Shown: in pieces, positions 1-11,319 of the stretch | Position numbering within the stretch: the first letter of the stretch is position 1 | Layout: the number at the start of each line of letters is the position of its first letter | DNA from: Hymenopus coronatus | Lineage: Eukaryota; Arthropoda; Insecta; Mantodea; Hymenopodidae | Direction of reading: 5' to 3' | NCBI GenBank assembly: GCA_030762935.1 | Contig: CM060898.1 | Coordinates: forward strand, 98,252,781 to 98,316,780 | Length of the DNA stretch: 64,000 bases | Notes under the pieces: generated by a model | Told to the model about the DNA's origin: nothing | The model's database searches: none | What the model saw: the letters and a program-made list of their open reading frames with translations, nothing else | Program-made: the position numbers and the translations under genes

Positions 1-109
1 AATCTAATACTTTATCTTTTTTTTTTCTGTGGTGTGTAGAAAACTCTTTTTCTGACTTTTTAAAAAAAGTAGTATTGACCCGTTTTTATGCACATACCTT
101 CAATTAGAA

Positions 110-400
110 GTTATGCGTTACATCCATTGACTTTCGCTACCTATTTTGCAACAAACTATTCTAATTAAACCCTATTCTTCTATATATTTCATGGCACTCG
201 AGATATATTAGAAGTAATTATAAGCGATAGTAAAATATCTTAACACCTGGTTGCTATATTAGAATGCGTCTATATTTGCATAGCGAGGAATTAAAAACAC
301 GAAAGATGACTTCCCATTTGAGAAAAATATAAGGATTATGAAATTTAAACCAATAACGAGAAACATTTCGGAAAGGCTACCTCTAGTACAGGAAAAAACA
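110..400 (-). repeat. Family A fragment, reverse
   Basis: The reverse B end is recognisable at about 115-140 (catccattgactttcgctac) and is followed by the decayed B-side half of Family A (hairpin region, cccatttgagaaaa block, aataacgagaaacatttcgg block). It stops near 400, before the CT microsatellite. Confidence 0.7.
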
Positions 401-426
401 AAACAAACAAAATAAAAGCACTGACA

Positions 427-465
<39 letters not shown>
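427..465. repeat. (CT)n microsatellite
   Basis: About 19 uninterrupted CT repeats between two Family A fragments. The Arg-Glu run in the reverse-strand open frame here is only a translation of this tract. Confidence 0.97.
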
Positions 466-472
<7 letters not shown>

Positions 473-494
473 GTATATATGTTAATATACATAT

Positions 495-1180
495 ATATCA
501 CCAGGAGTTGAAAAGCTACCATGTGAGAGAAGTTGTAGGTGTTTTAAAAATGAAACAAATAAGGAATATCATAGAAATTGTCCAATTCACGAAAAATTTA
601 CAAAATTGTGAATTTTAACGAGATTCAATTGTTTTTTTGTTTTTTTTTTTAAGTTTTACGTCCTTTAACCTGGTTGGTCATATCGGACGATGAATGACAT
701 TGGTGAAATGGTGCTCAAATGAACTTGGGGTCCAAGGAGCTTAAAGTTACTTGACATTCATCTTCTCAGGATAAGGGAAAACCCCGAAACAAACCTTATC
801 CGGGCAACTCCCCCTAAGCGAGATTCGAACTCACGACCTTTTGAATGTGAAGCAGACACGCTGCCACCACACTACCGAGGCGGGCTCACATTTTTTTTTT
901 TTTTTTTTTTTTTTGTGGTAGGTCATGTCTAGCTCTTACAGTTTACCAGTTCTGCAAAAGTCACCCAGAATGAAGACGACTTCAGAGGTTATTTCCAGAA
1001 AATTCAAGTTATAAATTTTTCATGAAAATATATTTAACATATTTTTAAAAAATCGTTAAAGCCTTTTTAAAAGCATCAAATTTTTCGAAAAATATTTCAG
1101 GTAAATTAGTGTTTTTGAGTTATACTGTTCATCCATCAAAGAGCACACACATACACACGAACATTTTTATAAAAATGTTT
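495..1180 (-). repeat. Family A copy, reverse, split by a SINE
   Basis: Starts inside the element (caggagttg, 503). It is interrupted at about 641-892 by a SINE and resumes with gtggtaggtc, cttcagagg and the acacacacataca tract near 1143. It stops before the A tip and is abutted by the A tip of the next copy, which runs in the opposite direction. Confidence 0.8.
641..892 (-). mobile_element. tRNA-derived SINE, type a
   Basis: Read on the reverse strand, the head is tRNA-like: an A-box-like ggtagtgtggtggcagcg, then a B box (gttcgaatctcgc, 835-815 region), then the type-a body recognisable by ggataagggaaaaccccg (770-788). The poly-A end lies at about 627-650 as T runs. Related copies are at 44,022-44,275 and 59,105-59,250. 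It is inserted in the T-rich acattttttgtg stretch of Family A, so target duplications cannot be told from poly-T. Confidence 0.8.
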
Positions 1181-1182
1181 TT

Positions 1183-1336
1183 ATTACTTTCTCTAGTACG
1201 CATGTACAATGTACATAGTGGATAGAGAAGGTATTGTATTCCACTTAAAAATTCAATGTCGATTTTCACCGGAAATGTATGCTTTTGAGTCCTTTGACTC
1301 TGAAAAAAAAATATATTTGGAAAAGGGGCTCTATGT

Positions 1337-1370
<34 letters not shown>

Positions 1371-2165
1371 TGTGTGTTCAGCATAGTTCAAAAACGAAAA
1401 GACCGTTAAAAACCAAAACTTGTTATGTAGGTTTGGTATCTTCCAAGGATGCGACACGAAGATTTTCAAGAAAATCGCCCCACCACATACTACCCTTACA
1501 TGGGAAAATTTTCGAAAATTTTGTTTTTTGAAAAATGGTTCAAACGATTTTGATTAAAATCCCGTATATTAAAGATATCTTCATCCCAAATAAAATATAT
1601 ATTTTGAATTTTCTGGGAATAGCCTCTGAAGACCTCTTTATTCTGGATGAATTTCGCCGAATTTTGCTTAACTGCTAAACTGTAAGAGATGGACAAAAAC
1701 TTGCTACACATCTCGCCAAAGCACACAATTTATGTCCTTTACGTTTTTGTTGCGGAGGTAACCGTTTCCGAGATATTCCTTGTTATTGGTTTCAATTGTA
1801 AAGTATTTTATACTTTTCTCAGGCAGGAAGCGTCCGTTTCTCTTTTGTTCTACTTCTAGCCGAGTAAAGAAGCGATTTGCATTGATAATTGCATAATGAG
1901 AGCATTTAACTATCGCTTCGGCATAGCGCATTCCTTTAGTTCCCCTTCTACTGATAAGGAAGTAATAAGAACATTCTGCTAATGTTTATTCGATTAGTTT
2001 CGAGTAGAAAGAAGAATAATCTTTTGTAAAAAGTTTGTTGGCAGAGCAGCTAGAGAAAGTTATGCGAGTTTAACACATCAGATTTTTCAGGGGTAAAAAC
2101 TCGACATCGAATTTTTGGGTAGAATACAACAGTTCAAGTTACTGTGTGTAGTAGAAGGTAAAAAG
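1183..2165 (+). repeat. Family A copy with both arms
   Basis: The A tip is at 1187-1230 (actttctctagtacgcatgtac). A (TG)n tract at about 1334-1371, the cttccaaggatgcgacacg block at 1441, gggaatagcctc at 1616 and the B end at 2049-2088 follow in the family order. An inverted A-arm piece (cgacatcgaatttttgggt, ending gtagaaggtaaaaag) follows at 2101-2165. Open frames in it are microsatellite or AT-rich artefacts. Confidence 0.88.
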
Positions 2166-2487
2166 ATATATTTAACACTTTGTGTTTAAAACAGCAAGTA
2201 GTGTTGAATTCTTTGTCTAAACTCAGCTCCTAAAAGAAAACAAAAACAAAGAACAAGTAAAATTAAGGTTGTTGCTTTGACTTGTGTCCCAGCATGTGCT
2301 CTCAGCATCTGATTAGACAACATAGGCGGTAGAAACTAAACTCATTTGCATGTTATCCGGATTCTCTTGTCTTCTTTATACGACTTCAAATTAATTTAAA
2401 ACTTTAGACATAGCTCCAGCTTGCTGAGCAGGAATTATGACACTAAACGTTGGGAAAAAGCTTCTATATTGCATTCTCCTGTATAAC

Positions 2488-2596
2488 TAACGCTTATTCT
2501 TCTACTTCATGTTAATCCAGATAAACATTTGCAGAAACGGTTTTATTACATGCTTCCTTGTAGGTATAATGGGAATAGGGAAGTACACTAAGCTTA
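2488..2596 (-). repeat. Family A fragment, reverse
   Basis: Only the hairpin block near the B end is left: cttcatgttaatccagataa, then gcagaaacggttttattac, then gcttccttgtagg. Flanks on both sides (2166-2487 and 2597-2886) show no recognisable gene or repeat. Confidence 0.75.
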
Positions 2597-2886
2597 CCCC
2601 TCGAAAGATGGTGCGCAGTATTTTCTGACCCCGTTTGGTTTTACTTCCAGGTTTTGTATAATGAATTTCAATACCTGCGCACCTATTCTTATCTTTCCAC
2701 TGGTCCTTATCTTTCGCTGCATTTCTTGGCTATTGTTAGAGATAATTAACACTGAAGTACATAAAGTACATTCCTAGAAAGTAATTGTGCGCGATTCCTC
2801 GGCAGAAAAGAGGACAAGAAGTACCACATACCACCCTTCCCAATGCCTGTTACGTGTCTCATCCAGCATATTCTTTCTGTAGTGAA

Positions 2887-3738
2887 TTTTTACTTTCTCT
2901 GCACATACATAGTGTAAAGAGAAAGTATTGTAATGCATCCAAAATTTGGTAGCGAAATTTCATCGGAAATACATGCTTTTGGTCCCCCTGAATCCAAAAA
3001 CACATTTTTGGGAAAAGGTCCGTGTGTATGTGTGTGTGTATGCGCGTGCGTGCGTGTGTGTGGTCTGTGGGACAGCGTATCTCAAAAACGAAAAGTCCTT
3101 TAAATACCAAACTTGGTATTTAAGTTTATCTTCCAAGGATGCGACAAAGAAGATTTTTAAGAAAATCCCACCACCCCAAAACACCCTTTACATGGGAACA
3201 TTTTTGAAAATGTTGTTTTCGATTAAAGTAGCGCATATTAAAACCATTTCCATCACAAATTACATGTAAATTTTGAATTTTATGGGAATAGCTTCTGAAG
3301 ACCCGTTCATTCTGGATGAATTTTGCGTTACTGGTAAAACGTAAGAGATAGACAAAAGCTTACTAAGCAAAAAATGTAATCTCGTTAAAACACACAATTT
3401 ATGTCATGTACATTTTTTTCGTGGAGTTGATCGTTTTCGAGATATTCCTTGTTATTAGTTTCAGCTTTTAAATACTTAAACTTTTCTCATGCGGGAACTA
3501 GTCAACTTCTGCCCAGGCAAAGAAATTGATCTCAGTCCCATAGCAACCATATTTTAAAACATGTGACTGTCTTTTAATATAGTGTACTCCCTTATTTCCA
3601 TTCTACTTACTAGGAACTAAATAATAAGAGAGTTTCTGTTAATATTTATCTCGATTAGCATGAAGTAGGTAGAAGCATAAGCTTCTTAGCAATAATTTGT
3701 TGCAGAGATGTAGGGAATGGAACACATAAGATTTTTTC
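2887..3738 (+). repeat. Family A copy, forward
   Basis: Tip actttctctgcacatacatag at 2891; (TG)n/(GC) tract 3021-3063; cttccaaggatgcgacaaag at 3130; gggaatagcttctgaag at 3283; B end degraded (gcagagatgtagggaatgg) at 3712-3738. It lacks the second A arm. Confidence 0.88.
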
Positions 3739-3884
3739 TTTTCATCTGATCCTTGCAAAATTGGAGTATAGTATGCATCAAATGTTTAGTGTTTAACATA
3801 ATGACAGTTTTAAAGCTGATTATGAATCACGAGGTATATTAGTTAAGGTCTGCACTGACTAAACTAGCAACATTTAAATTACGA

Positions 3885-4711
3885 AAGAAAATAATCTGAT
3901 ATGTGCCGTTCAATGACTTTCACTACATTTCTGGAACATATTATTGTTAAAAGTTTATTCTTCTGTCTACTTCATGTTAATCGATATGGACATTAGCAGA
4001 AATACTTTCTTGTAAGTAGAAGGGAAATCTGGAATACACAAGGCTAAAACGATAGTCAAATCTTTTAAGAGCTGTTTGCCATGTGAATGAAATTCATTTC
4101 TTTACATTGCCAGAAGTTGTCAAAAATGTTTAAGTATTTTAAAACTAAAACCAATAAAAAGAAATAGGTATCTAAAAATGGTCAACTTCACGAAAAAAAT
4201 GTATATGATATAAATTGTGTGTTACAACGTGATCTGCATATTTTATGTTTTAGTCCACCTCTTAGGGTTTACTAGTTATGTATAATACAGCAAAATTCAT
4301 CCAGAATAAAGAGGTCTTCTGAGGCTATTCCCAGAAAATTCAATATATACGTAATATTTGTCATATAAATATCTTTAATATACGGTATTTTAATCAAAAG
4401 CGTTAGCCATTTTTGAGAAAATCAAAATTTGAAATTGTTTTCATATAAAGGTTAATTTGGAGCGAGAGGATTTTCTTCAAATATTAGTATCGCATCCAAA
4501 TTTGGTATTTTACCGACTTTTCGTTTTTGAGTTAGCGTGTTCACAGATACACGGACAAACGCACGCACCTTTATCTGAAAATACTTTTTTTGGATGTTAA
4601 GAACCCCAAAACGCCTATTTCTGGTGAAATATCGGTATTGAATTCTTGGGTGGAATACAATACCTTCTCTATACACAATGTACATAGTACGTGTAGAGAA
4701 AGTAAAAAATA
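3885..4711 (-). repeat. Family A copy, reverse
   Basis: Begins with the reverse B end (aatctgatatgtgccgttc) and ends with the A tip (gtacgtgtagagaaagtaaa, 4687-4706). About 145 bp with no recognisable content separate it from the previous copy. Confidence 0.88.
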
Positions 4712-5493
4712 ACTTAAAATGCAAATAAAGTTTAGTGCCAGAGAAACAAGGTCATGAATCGAACATGCCTACAAAAACCCGAGTGTCGATTGTTCAGTTT
4801 TATTATATCAGATGTGATTATATAAATTATTTCAACGCATTGCAAAGAAAACATGTAAATATAGCATACACACTGCGTTTCAAAACGACACCAAACGAAG
4901 ATGTGAACCTTCTAGGTCATACCGTACGTGACACGTGAATATAACTTTCAGCTCTAAATTCGGCACATACAAAAACTGTCATAAAATCGCCGTGGATTAG
5001 GCAGTTGTACATAACCTGATGGCACGTGCTTGGCCCATCCCAAGAGAGTTGACGGTTGGTAGCGAAGGTCCCAGTCGCGTGGTGTAGGCGTGGCTTGATA
5101 GACACGCCGGCGCGGGACATGTCACCTTAGTAATGGAAAACGTAGCATGTGGGTCTGGCGAAAGACAACCGTTGTTCCTTTGCTGCCTAATCGCAAATGT
5201 GTGCTATTTTTAAACACACACAACACTTTAAATAGAAGAGTTTGACGAATGCGACATCAAGTTTCGGACAAGACAAAGTGTAAGCTAATCGACTGCGTGC
5301 CGTTTTGAAACAGCCTGTGTGAGTGTGTGTGTTTTTATAAAACTCAGAAGGAGTATATAGATCATTTACCAGTGGTAGATACAATTTCATATTACGAGCC
5401 AGCAGTTGTAGCAAGTGGGACCATTAGACGATGCACAACTAACAACAAATCATACAGGTCCTAATATGAGAAACGAGATAACGCAAATACTTT
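4712..5493. other. Single-copy-looking stretch
   Basis: No Family A sequence and no recognisable domain in any frame. The open frames here (up to 75 codons) have no motif I know. A short GTGTGTGT run lies near 5324. Composition is less AT-rich around 4980-5130. Confidence 0.5.
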
Positions 5494-6316
5494 TAAAAAT
5501 CTGATATGTTCCATTCACATGACCTTCTCTACATCTCTACAACAAATTATTGTTAAACTTATTCTTCCGTTTCTTTCATGCTAATCGCGAAAAAACTAGC
5601 AGAAATGGTTTTTTTACTAGCTTTCTTGTAAGCAGAAGGGGAATAAGGGAATACAATAGGCTAAAGTGATAGTCAAATATTTTAAACTCTGGTTACCATG
5701 TAAATGAAGTGCCTTTGTTTGTATGCCCAGGAGTTGACAAAGTCCCGTACGAGAAAAGGAAGTTCCATAACAAGGAATATATAGAAAACGGTCAACTTCA
5801 CGAAAAAAAAAAAAAAAGTGTATGCCATAAACTGTGTGTTTTAACGAGCTCTACAAGTATTGTGTAGTAAGTTTTTGTCTCTCTTACGGTTTACCACTGC
5901 AAGATTCCTTAAAATTCATCCAGAATAAAGATGTCTTCAGAAGCTATTGCCAGAAATATTTTTAAAATACGATATTTTAATCAAGTTAGAGCTATTTTTG
6001 AGAAAATCCAACATTTTTAAAAATTTCCCTTTAAAGAGTAGTGGGTGGGGGGATTTTCTTGAAAATCTTACTGTCGCATCTTTGGAGCATACCAAACTTA
6101 AACACAAGTTTGATATTTAACGGTATTTTCGTTTTTTGAACTATGCTGTCCACAGAAAAAACACACACACGCACATAGACCTTGTTTTAAAGTTGTTTTT
6201 TTATTCGGGAGAACCCAAAACATTATTTTCGTTGAAATCTCGATGTTGAATTTTTGGGTGCAATATAGTATTTTCTCTATACATTATATACATAGTAGGT
6301 GTAGAGAAAGTAAAAA
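5494..6316 (-). repeat. Family A copy, reverse
   Basis: Reverse B end aaaaatctgatatgttcc at 5494, gtcttcagaagctattgcc near 5930, (CA) tract at 6160-6175, A tip gtagagaaagtaaaaag at 6301-6316. Confidence 0.88.
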
Positions 6317-6922
6317 GGAAACATCATTGGTGGTAAACCAATATTTCAAAAGTGTAAACAACGCCTGAATGAATGAATGAACCCCCTCTCCAATATTAAT
6401 AAAGATTTAAAAACACCAAATTCAACAACCCTTCCCTTAAAATCAACACGGCCTTAATTGCATATACAATATTACCCTGAAATGAATGACTGGTCCCGTT
6501 AGTATTGCACACAAATATCAATATTTAATGCCAAGTTAGCAGCTCAAAGAAGGAAAGAAAAATAAACGTTTGCAAAGCCCACGCGAACGTTAAATAGATA
6601 CTTCATTCAGCCAAAGCCAGAACTTACCAAAGCACGGCCCAAATTGGGACGGCAAACACACGTAATCCCCAAAGTCAACACTACTGACCCGCTCTACAGA
6701 CTCAAGCCCTGACCCGAGAAAAGACATTCACGCCCCTAACGGAAATTTGAGAACTGCTACTAAGGGAACCGCAGATGTTAGTAAAGCAGGACCCTGCGGA
6801 AGTTAAGGTTAAAAAAGAGAAGTGCAAGAATAAGCAAAAGAAATATTAGGCGGGAATGCACGAAAACCTAAGACGAACTTGCAATAGAGAGTTTTAAAAG
6901 TGAAAATGAACAAAGTGCAAAC
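6317..6922. other. Single-copy-looking stretch
   Basis: No recognisable gene or repeat family. A short (TGAA)n run is at about 6368-6381. Confidence 0.5.
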
Positions 6923-8033
6923 CTGCTGTGTTCCATTCACATTACTTTCTCTACATCTCAGCTTGTTAAAAAGCTTATGCTTCTATTTAGTCTTGTTACT
7001 TGCTTCCTTATAAGTAGAAGCAAATAAGGGAGTACCATAGCTTAAAGTGATAATCAAAAGCTGATTGCTATGTGACTGAAGTTCCATTGTTTCTATGGAC
7101 AGGAGTTGACAAATTCCTGTATGAAAAAAGTGTAAGTTTTTAAAAGGAGACACCAAATACAAGGAATGTCAAAAACGATCAACTTCATGAAAAAAAATGT
7201 ACATAACAAATTGTGTGTTTTAACTTGCTCTACATTTTTTGTGTGGAAAGTTTTTGCCCATCTCTTACAGTTTAGCAGTTATGCAAAATTTCGTAAAATT
7301 CATCCAGAATAAACATGTCTTCAGAGGCTATTCCCAGAAAATTAAAGATATACATTTTATTTGTCAGGTAAATATCTTTAATTTTCGATATTTTAATCAA
7401 AATCGTTAGAGCTATTTTTGAGAAAATAAAAATTTTCAAAAATTTATCCATGAGGGTAATTTGGGTTGGGGGATTTTCTTGAAAATCTTCGTGTCGTATT
7501 CTTGGAAGTTACTGAACTTAAATATCAAGTTTGTTGTGGTAAGTTTTTGTCCATGTCTTACGGTTTAGCAGTTAAGCAAATTTCGTAAAATTCATCCGGA
7601 ATAATCTTTAGCGACTATTCCTAGAAAATTCAAGATATATATTTTATTTGGCATGTAAATATCTTAAATATAAGATATTTTAATCAAAATCGTTAGCCAT
7701 TTTTGAGAAAATCAAAATTTTCAAAAAAAAGTTCAATGTAAAGAGTATTTGAGGGTGGGGGAATTTTCTTGAAATTGTTCGTGTCGCATCCTTGGAAGAT
7801 ACCAAACTTAAATACCAAGTTTGGTTTTCAATGGACTTTTCGTTTTTGAGCTATGCTGTCCAAAGCACACCAGACACACACACATTCATGAACTTTTTCC
7901 AAAAATGTTTTTTTCTTGGATTCAGGGAAATCCAAAACATATATTTCCGGTAAAATCTCGGTATCGAATTTTGTGTGGAATACAATACCTTCTCTATATA
8001 CTATGTACATAGTACGTATAGAGGAAGTAAAAA
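6923..8033 (-). repeat. Family A copy, reverse, with internal tandem duplication
   Basis: Starts at the reverse B end (ctgctgtgttccattcac). The segment of about 290 bp from gtgtggaaagtttttg (7241) to the block aaatatcaagtttg (7526) is followed at 7532 by a second version of the same segment (gtggtaagtttttgtcc). The copy then continues to the A tip (gaggaagtaaaaat, 8021-8033). Confidence 0.85.
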
Positions 8034-8154
8034 TAGAGTTAGGTAATATTTTCAATTGAAGGACGCAACTGATCCTAGTCCTCCACCACCAATCTTTCAA
8101 AAGCTCGTCGCAATGTATGGCAAGGAAATTCAGTTTTCCTTATACGAAAAACGC

Positions 8155-8182
8155 AAGAAAGAAAGAAAGAAAGAAAGAAAAA
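8155..8182. repeat. (GAAA)n microsatellite
   Basis: About seven GAAA units directly before a Family A fragment. Confidence 0.95.
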
Positions 8183-8184
8183 GG

Positions 8185-8420
8185 ACTTTCCATTTCAGAA
8201 AAGTGCTAGCGTCGTAGAATTGAACTTTTAAACAAATAACACGTAATATCTCGGAAATCAAGGCCAAAAAAGGTATTTTACACACATTGTGTGCTTGCAC
8301 GAGAATTATATTTATTGTAGTAGTAAGATATTGTCTTAACCATTACGATTTAACATAACGCGAAACTTATTCAGAATGAAGAGGACTTTATAGGCCATTC
8401 CGGAAAATTCAAGATACACA
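8185..8420 (-). repeat. Family A fragment, reverse
   Basis: Body pieces ccatttcagaaaagtgc, acgtaatatctcggaaa and gaatgaagaggactttatagg are in family order. Neither end is present. A type-b SINE follows immediately. Confidence 0.7.
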
Positions 8421-8637
8421 CTCCGATTCAGTTGGGGAATTTAATGCCATGCCGGCATGTTGTCTTAATAGCTGAGTGGTCACAACAACCGAATACTAAA
8501 AGGTATATGGTTCAAATCCCGGCTATGGCATTGAATTTATCAGTCCAATTCTATCCTTCTAATATACATTTTAAGTCATCAAACACTAGTGTTTCATACT
8601 GGAATTGGAATAATCAAGAATTCCACAATAAAGTTTA
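8420..8637 (+). mobile_element. tRNA-derived SINE, type b
   Basis: The marker gccggcatgttgtcttaata is followed by an A-box-like tagctgagtggtcacaac and a B box (ggttcaaatcccggctatgg, 8507-8526), then the shared tail cattgaatttatcagtcc. A tail frame of 68 codons running through it is not a gene. Relatives are near 18.3, 48.4, 49.4, 60.6 and 61.0 kb. Confidence 0.8.
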
Positions 8638-9261
8638 ATTCACTGTAATACAGTACTCATAACAAAAGCAGAATTTTGTCAGCATATATCCCTTGAATGG
8701 TAACTGACAGCTGAGTACCGCTAATGCAATATTAACAAATACGTTTTACGTTAAGTACAGTGCCATAAATAAAGCTTACAAGCAGTTAGTAAATCCGTTA
8801 ACACGCTGAATTTATTATAGCAGCCTTTATATAAGTACTACATATTCTTCCCTCTGCTTGAGGTGCGCTTCTTGCAACTGCTCCTCAAGCAATGTTCCTG
8901 CTCAGACCTCAAATCCAATACTTGCCGACCGTTAGTCTGATCAATTTTAAGCTGATATTATCGTGCTACTGTAAAGGTTAACATCGTCGGCTTCAAAGTC
9001 TGTGGGCATTCTGTGACATAGAAAGCAACGTTGTCACATTTTCTCCAAGAAAACTCGCATGTACATTGATTTCTAAGAATACCAAGTGAATAATAACATT
9101 AACAAGGTTCTTATTAAGTGAAGGAGAGCACTACACAGTACTAATAATAAATATCTAACCATGTTTTATACTTGCTTTATGCTATAAAAATATAACTATC
9201 CTAGAAGAATGAGTAGAGTCATGTGAATGCCATACAGTTTTTGCTGTTATTGTTTTCAGTA
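8638..9261. other. Stretch with no recognised gene
   Basis: Nothing recognisable except a possible Family A B-end scrap (gtagagtcatgtgaatgcc) at about 9212-9230, just upstream of the Penelope-like insertion. Confidence 0.45.
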
Positions 9262-9876
9262 GTCGCAAGCTTTCACGGCCGGAGTCCAAATTATAGCTAG
9301 GAGAATTTTTCGGGCTGAGAAGCCGTGTTCTGCTGGAGTTTTCAGGTGCAGACGCTAGATTACAACGTGAAGCAATAGAAATTTATAAACATACCAATAA
9401 CTTTAGTAGGAAAGAAGAGACGCAAAAACTGGTATCCGCCACTTGAGAATACCAAACAGGCACAAACCCAAAGGGATCATCCGAACCAATTAGGAATCAA
9501 AAGCACCGGAGTGGCTAACCCTCACCAATCACCATCCACGCACATACAGCTCCAGTCGGACCAATTGCGTGAGAGCAGCCTGAGTATAAATACTGCCGCT
9601 ATTTCAGTCAACGACAACCCTAACTCTCACCCGCCATCCTCCAAACCCCACAATCCCGTCAGAACGTGGTTAAGTTCTCTCCGAGGACAGAGTCACGTCT
9701 AACTCACCTCGGGCTTCCCTCAGCCTGCCATCTGCTCTGGGTCTGGGTCAACGAGTCAGTTGCGACCAAACCTTCACTGACAATACTTAGACCACCGCAG
9801 TCGTGAACGAAACATCTGGACCTGAAAACTCTAGCACGGTTCTCAGCCCGGAAAATGTTTCTAGTTGTAATTTGTT
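9262..9876 (+). mobile_element. Truncated Penelope-like retroelement flanked by inverted arms
   Basis: The left arm (aagctttcacggccggagtcc, then cgggctgagaagccgtg, 9268-9352) is complementary to the right arm (cctgaaaactctagcacgg, ctcagcccggaaaatg, 9820-9858). The C-terminal end of a Penelope-type GIY-YIG region and a 3' segment lie between them. The right side carries cactgacaatac...gaacgaaac (9776-9815), the place where these elements usually carry a hammerhead motif, but here the core is too degenerate to call. The arms share the cacggccg and cgggctg motifs with the 56.5 kb unit. Confidence 0.7.
9354..9446 (+). pseudogene. Penelope-like element, C-terminal endonuclease tail fragment
   Basis: Thirty in-frame codons end at a stop (TGA 9444-9446). 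They include REAIEIYKHTNNFSRKEE, which resembles the conserved end of the GIY-YIG nuclease region of Penelope-like retroelements (R-E-A-I-E-I...K...N-N-F-N-R). Reverse transcriptase and the catalytic GIY-YIG motif are absent. The piece is a 5'-truncated remnant that cannot be functional. The 63-codon frame at 9511-9702 lies in its 3' segment and is probably not a separate gene. Confidence 0.65.
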
Positions 9877-9883
9877 TTTGTTT

Positions 9884-10530
9884 TGTTTTTTTAGTTTCTA
9901 TACAAAGTATAAAGTAGGTAAAGAAGGTGTTGTAGTCCATCCAAAAATTCGAAACAAACATTTCACCGGAAATACATGTTTTGAGGCGATAGTCAGATGT
10001 TTAAATAGCGGAAATATTTCATACTTTTGAAAAACATTCTTCCTAAGAGTGTCATTATGTTAGATAATGCTAGTTATTATTCTCAGTTAAAGATTAAAAT
10101 TCCCACCATGTGTGCAAAGTGTTTAGGGCAAATGTACTGTATACAGATTCCATTGTGTGGGAAACATATGCTCAGCACACGATGCAACAAGAGTGAAAAT
10201 TTAAATTGCGGGATGTTTTACTCGACAATGCTTCGTTTGCGATACATGTGAGTTACGAAGACTATCGCTTTACCCTTCTGTATCCTTCTTGTATTTACAA
10301 CAACAAATATGTAGATACATTTGGAATAGTATTTTATATTAACAAACAACAAAGCGAAGGGCAATACGTCCGTGGGTGTGTATGTGTCAGCGTGTCTGTC
10401 TGTCTTTCTGTCTGTGGACAGCATAATTCAAAAACGAAAAGTCCATTAAATACTAAATTTGGTATTTCAGTTTAATATCTTTCGAAGGATGCGGCACGAT
10501 TCTTGACCCTGTACATGGAATTTCTTTTAT
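9884..10530 (+). repeat. Family A fragments, forward, split by an unknown insert
   Basis: A-arm pieces (gtaaagaaggtgttgtagtcc, catttcaccggaaatacatg) occupy 9884-9985. The (TG)-rich tract, ttcaaaaacgaaaagtcc and aaggatgcggcacga occupy 10355-10500. The roughly 370 bp between (9986-10354) are unrecognised. Confidence 0.7.
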
Positions 10531-10849
10531 TTTTTTTTTCTCAAAAATGAAAGATAAAACAGCGAAGACGTTGCAAAGCTGCTTTCACTCCACGCGTTTC
10601 CGACATTTGTGATGTTTACGCATTAATTGGCTGAAGTGACATCCTCATTGGTGCACTACAAAGCTGTGTTATCTGAGAGGTTTATATTAACAAAGAGAAA
10701 GTGCATGTTTACCTTTTCAGTAGCACGGCATCACTTTGTACTCAAGCTGTAAACACTAGAGTTTGCTCTTTATGAATCTCAAATGTGAAACTTCATTCAA
10801 CACGTTTGTGTTTTTCGGTTAATTATTTTGTTTTATTAGTCCACGGAAA
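10531..10849. other. Stretch with no recognised gene
   Basis: No known repeat family or coding motif seen. It leads into the transposase-like open frame that starts at 10,850. Confidence 0.4.
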
Positions 10850-11017
10850 ATGCCTTCTCTTGAACAAAGAATTTTTATTTACCATAAAAGCCAAAACATG
10901 TACAGCGTGGATACAAAAAGAGTCATCCCCAGATTCCAGTGTCGATCGAAGAGTTTCCTGTATCTTCGTAAAAGCCGGGTTCACAATGTCCAAAAAGAAC
11001 TGTACAAGTGCATATGA
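10850..11017 (+). pseudogene. Transposase N-terminal (helix-turn-helix) remnant
   Basis: Fifty-five codons from ATG 10,850 to TGA 11,015. The start MPSLEQRIFIYHKS and the later SKSFLYLRKSRVHNVQK resemble the N-terminal DNA-binding part of mariner-like arthropod transposases (start ..EQR.FIY.., then a basic stretch and VPSK.TI...V.K). About half of the expected HTH region is missing or diverged. No DDE domain follows; a SINE comes next. It could be chance similarity, hence moderate confidence. Confidence 0.45.
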
Positions 11018-11070
11018 CTGACAGCGCACTGGTTAACTTATGAGTATTGACAGTAGACCACGGAAAAACG

Positions 11071-11150
11071 TTACGGTGGCCGAGAGGTTAAGAAAACAAT
11101 GCTCCCACTCGTAAGTTCCTAGGTTCAAATCTCGCGCTGTTTGTCATGTT
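11071..11150 (+). mobile_element. tRNA-like SINE head, type h
   Basis: A-box-like ggtggccgagaggttaag (11,074) and B box aggttcaaatctcgcgctg (11,121) are about 30 bp apart. Acceptor-stem complementarity is poor, so this is a tRNA-derived repeat head rather than a tRNA gene. The 3' extent is unclear (possibly to about 11,310). Confidence 0.6.
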
Positions 11151-11319
11151 TTATCTTTGTTAATTTTATGGCTGGATATGTAAGAACATAACATTGCATT
11201 TATATAACTTTGGCATTTGAAGTTATAGGCCTATCTATTTACACAAAAAATTCTACAAACATTGTGTTAAGTAACTAAAAACCTATACTATTATATTCTA
11301 AAACTTAAAACAAAAATAA

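Noticed and set aside
1209..1531. Overlapping frames rich in Val-Cys or Thr-His repeats as small proteins
   Set aside because: They are translations of the (TG)n tract in Family A and recur on both strands at every copy.
9511..9702. 63-codon Ser/Pro-rich open frame as a gene
   Set aside because: It lies in the 3' part of the truncated Penelope-like element, downstream of its protein end, and has no motif or start context of its own.
9776..9815. Second hammerhead ribozyme
   Set aside because: The core reads CTGACAA instead of CUGANGA and stem II does not pair convincingly in front of GAAAC, although the position fits. Noted only as degenerate.
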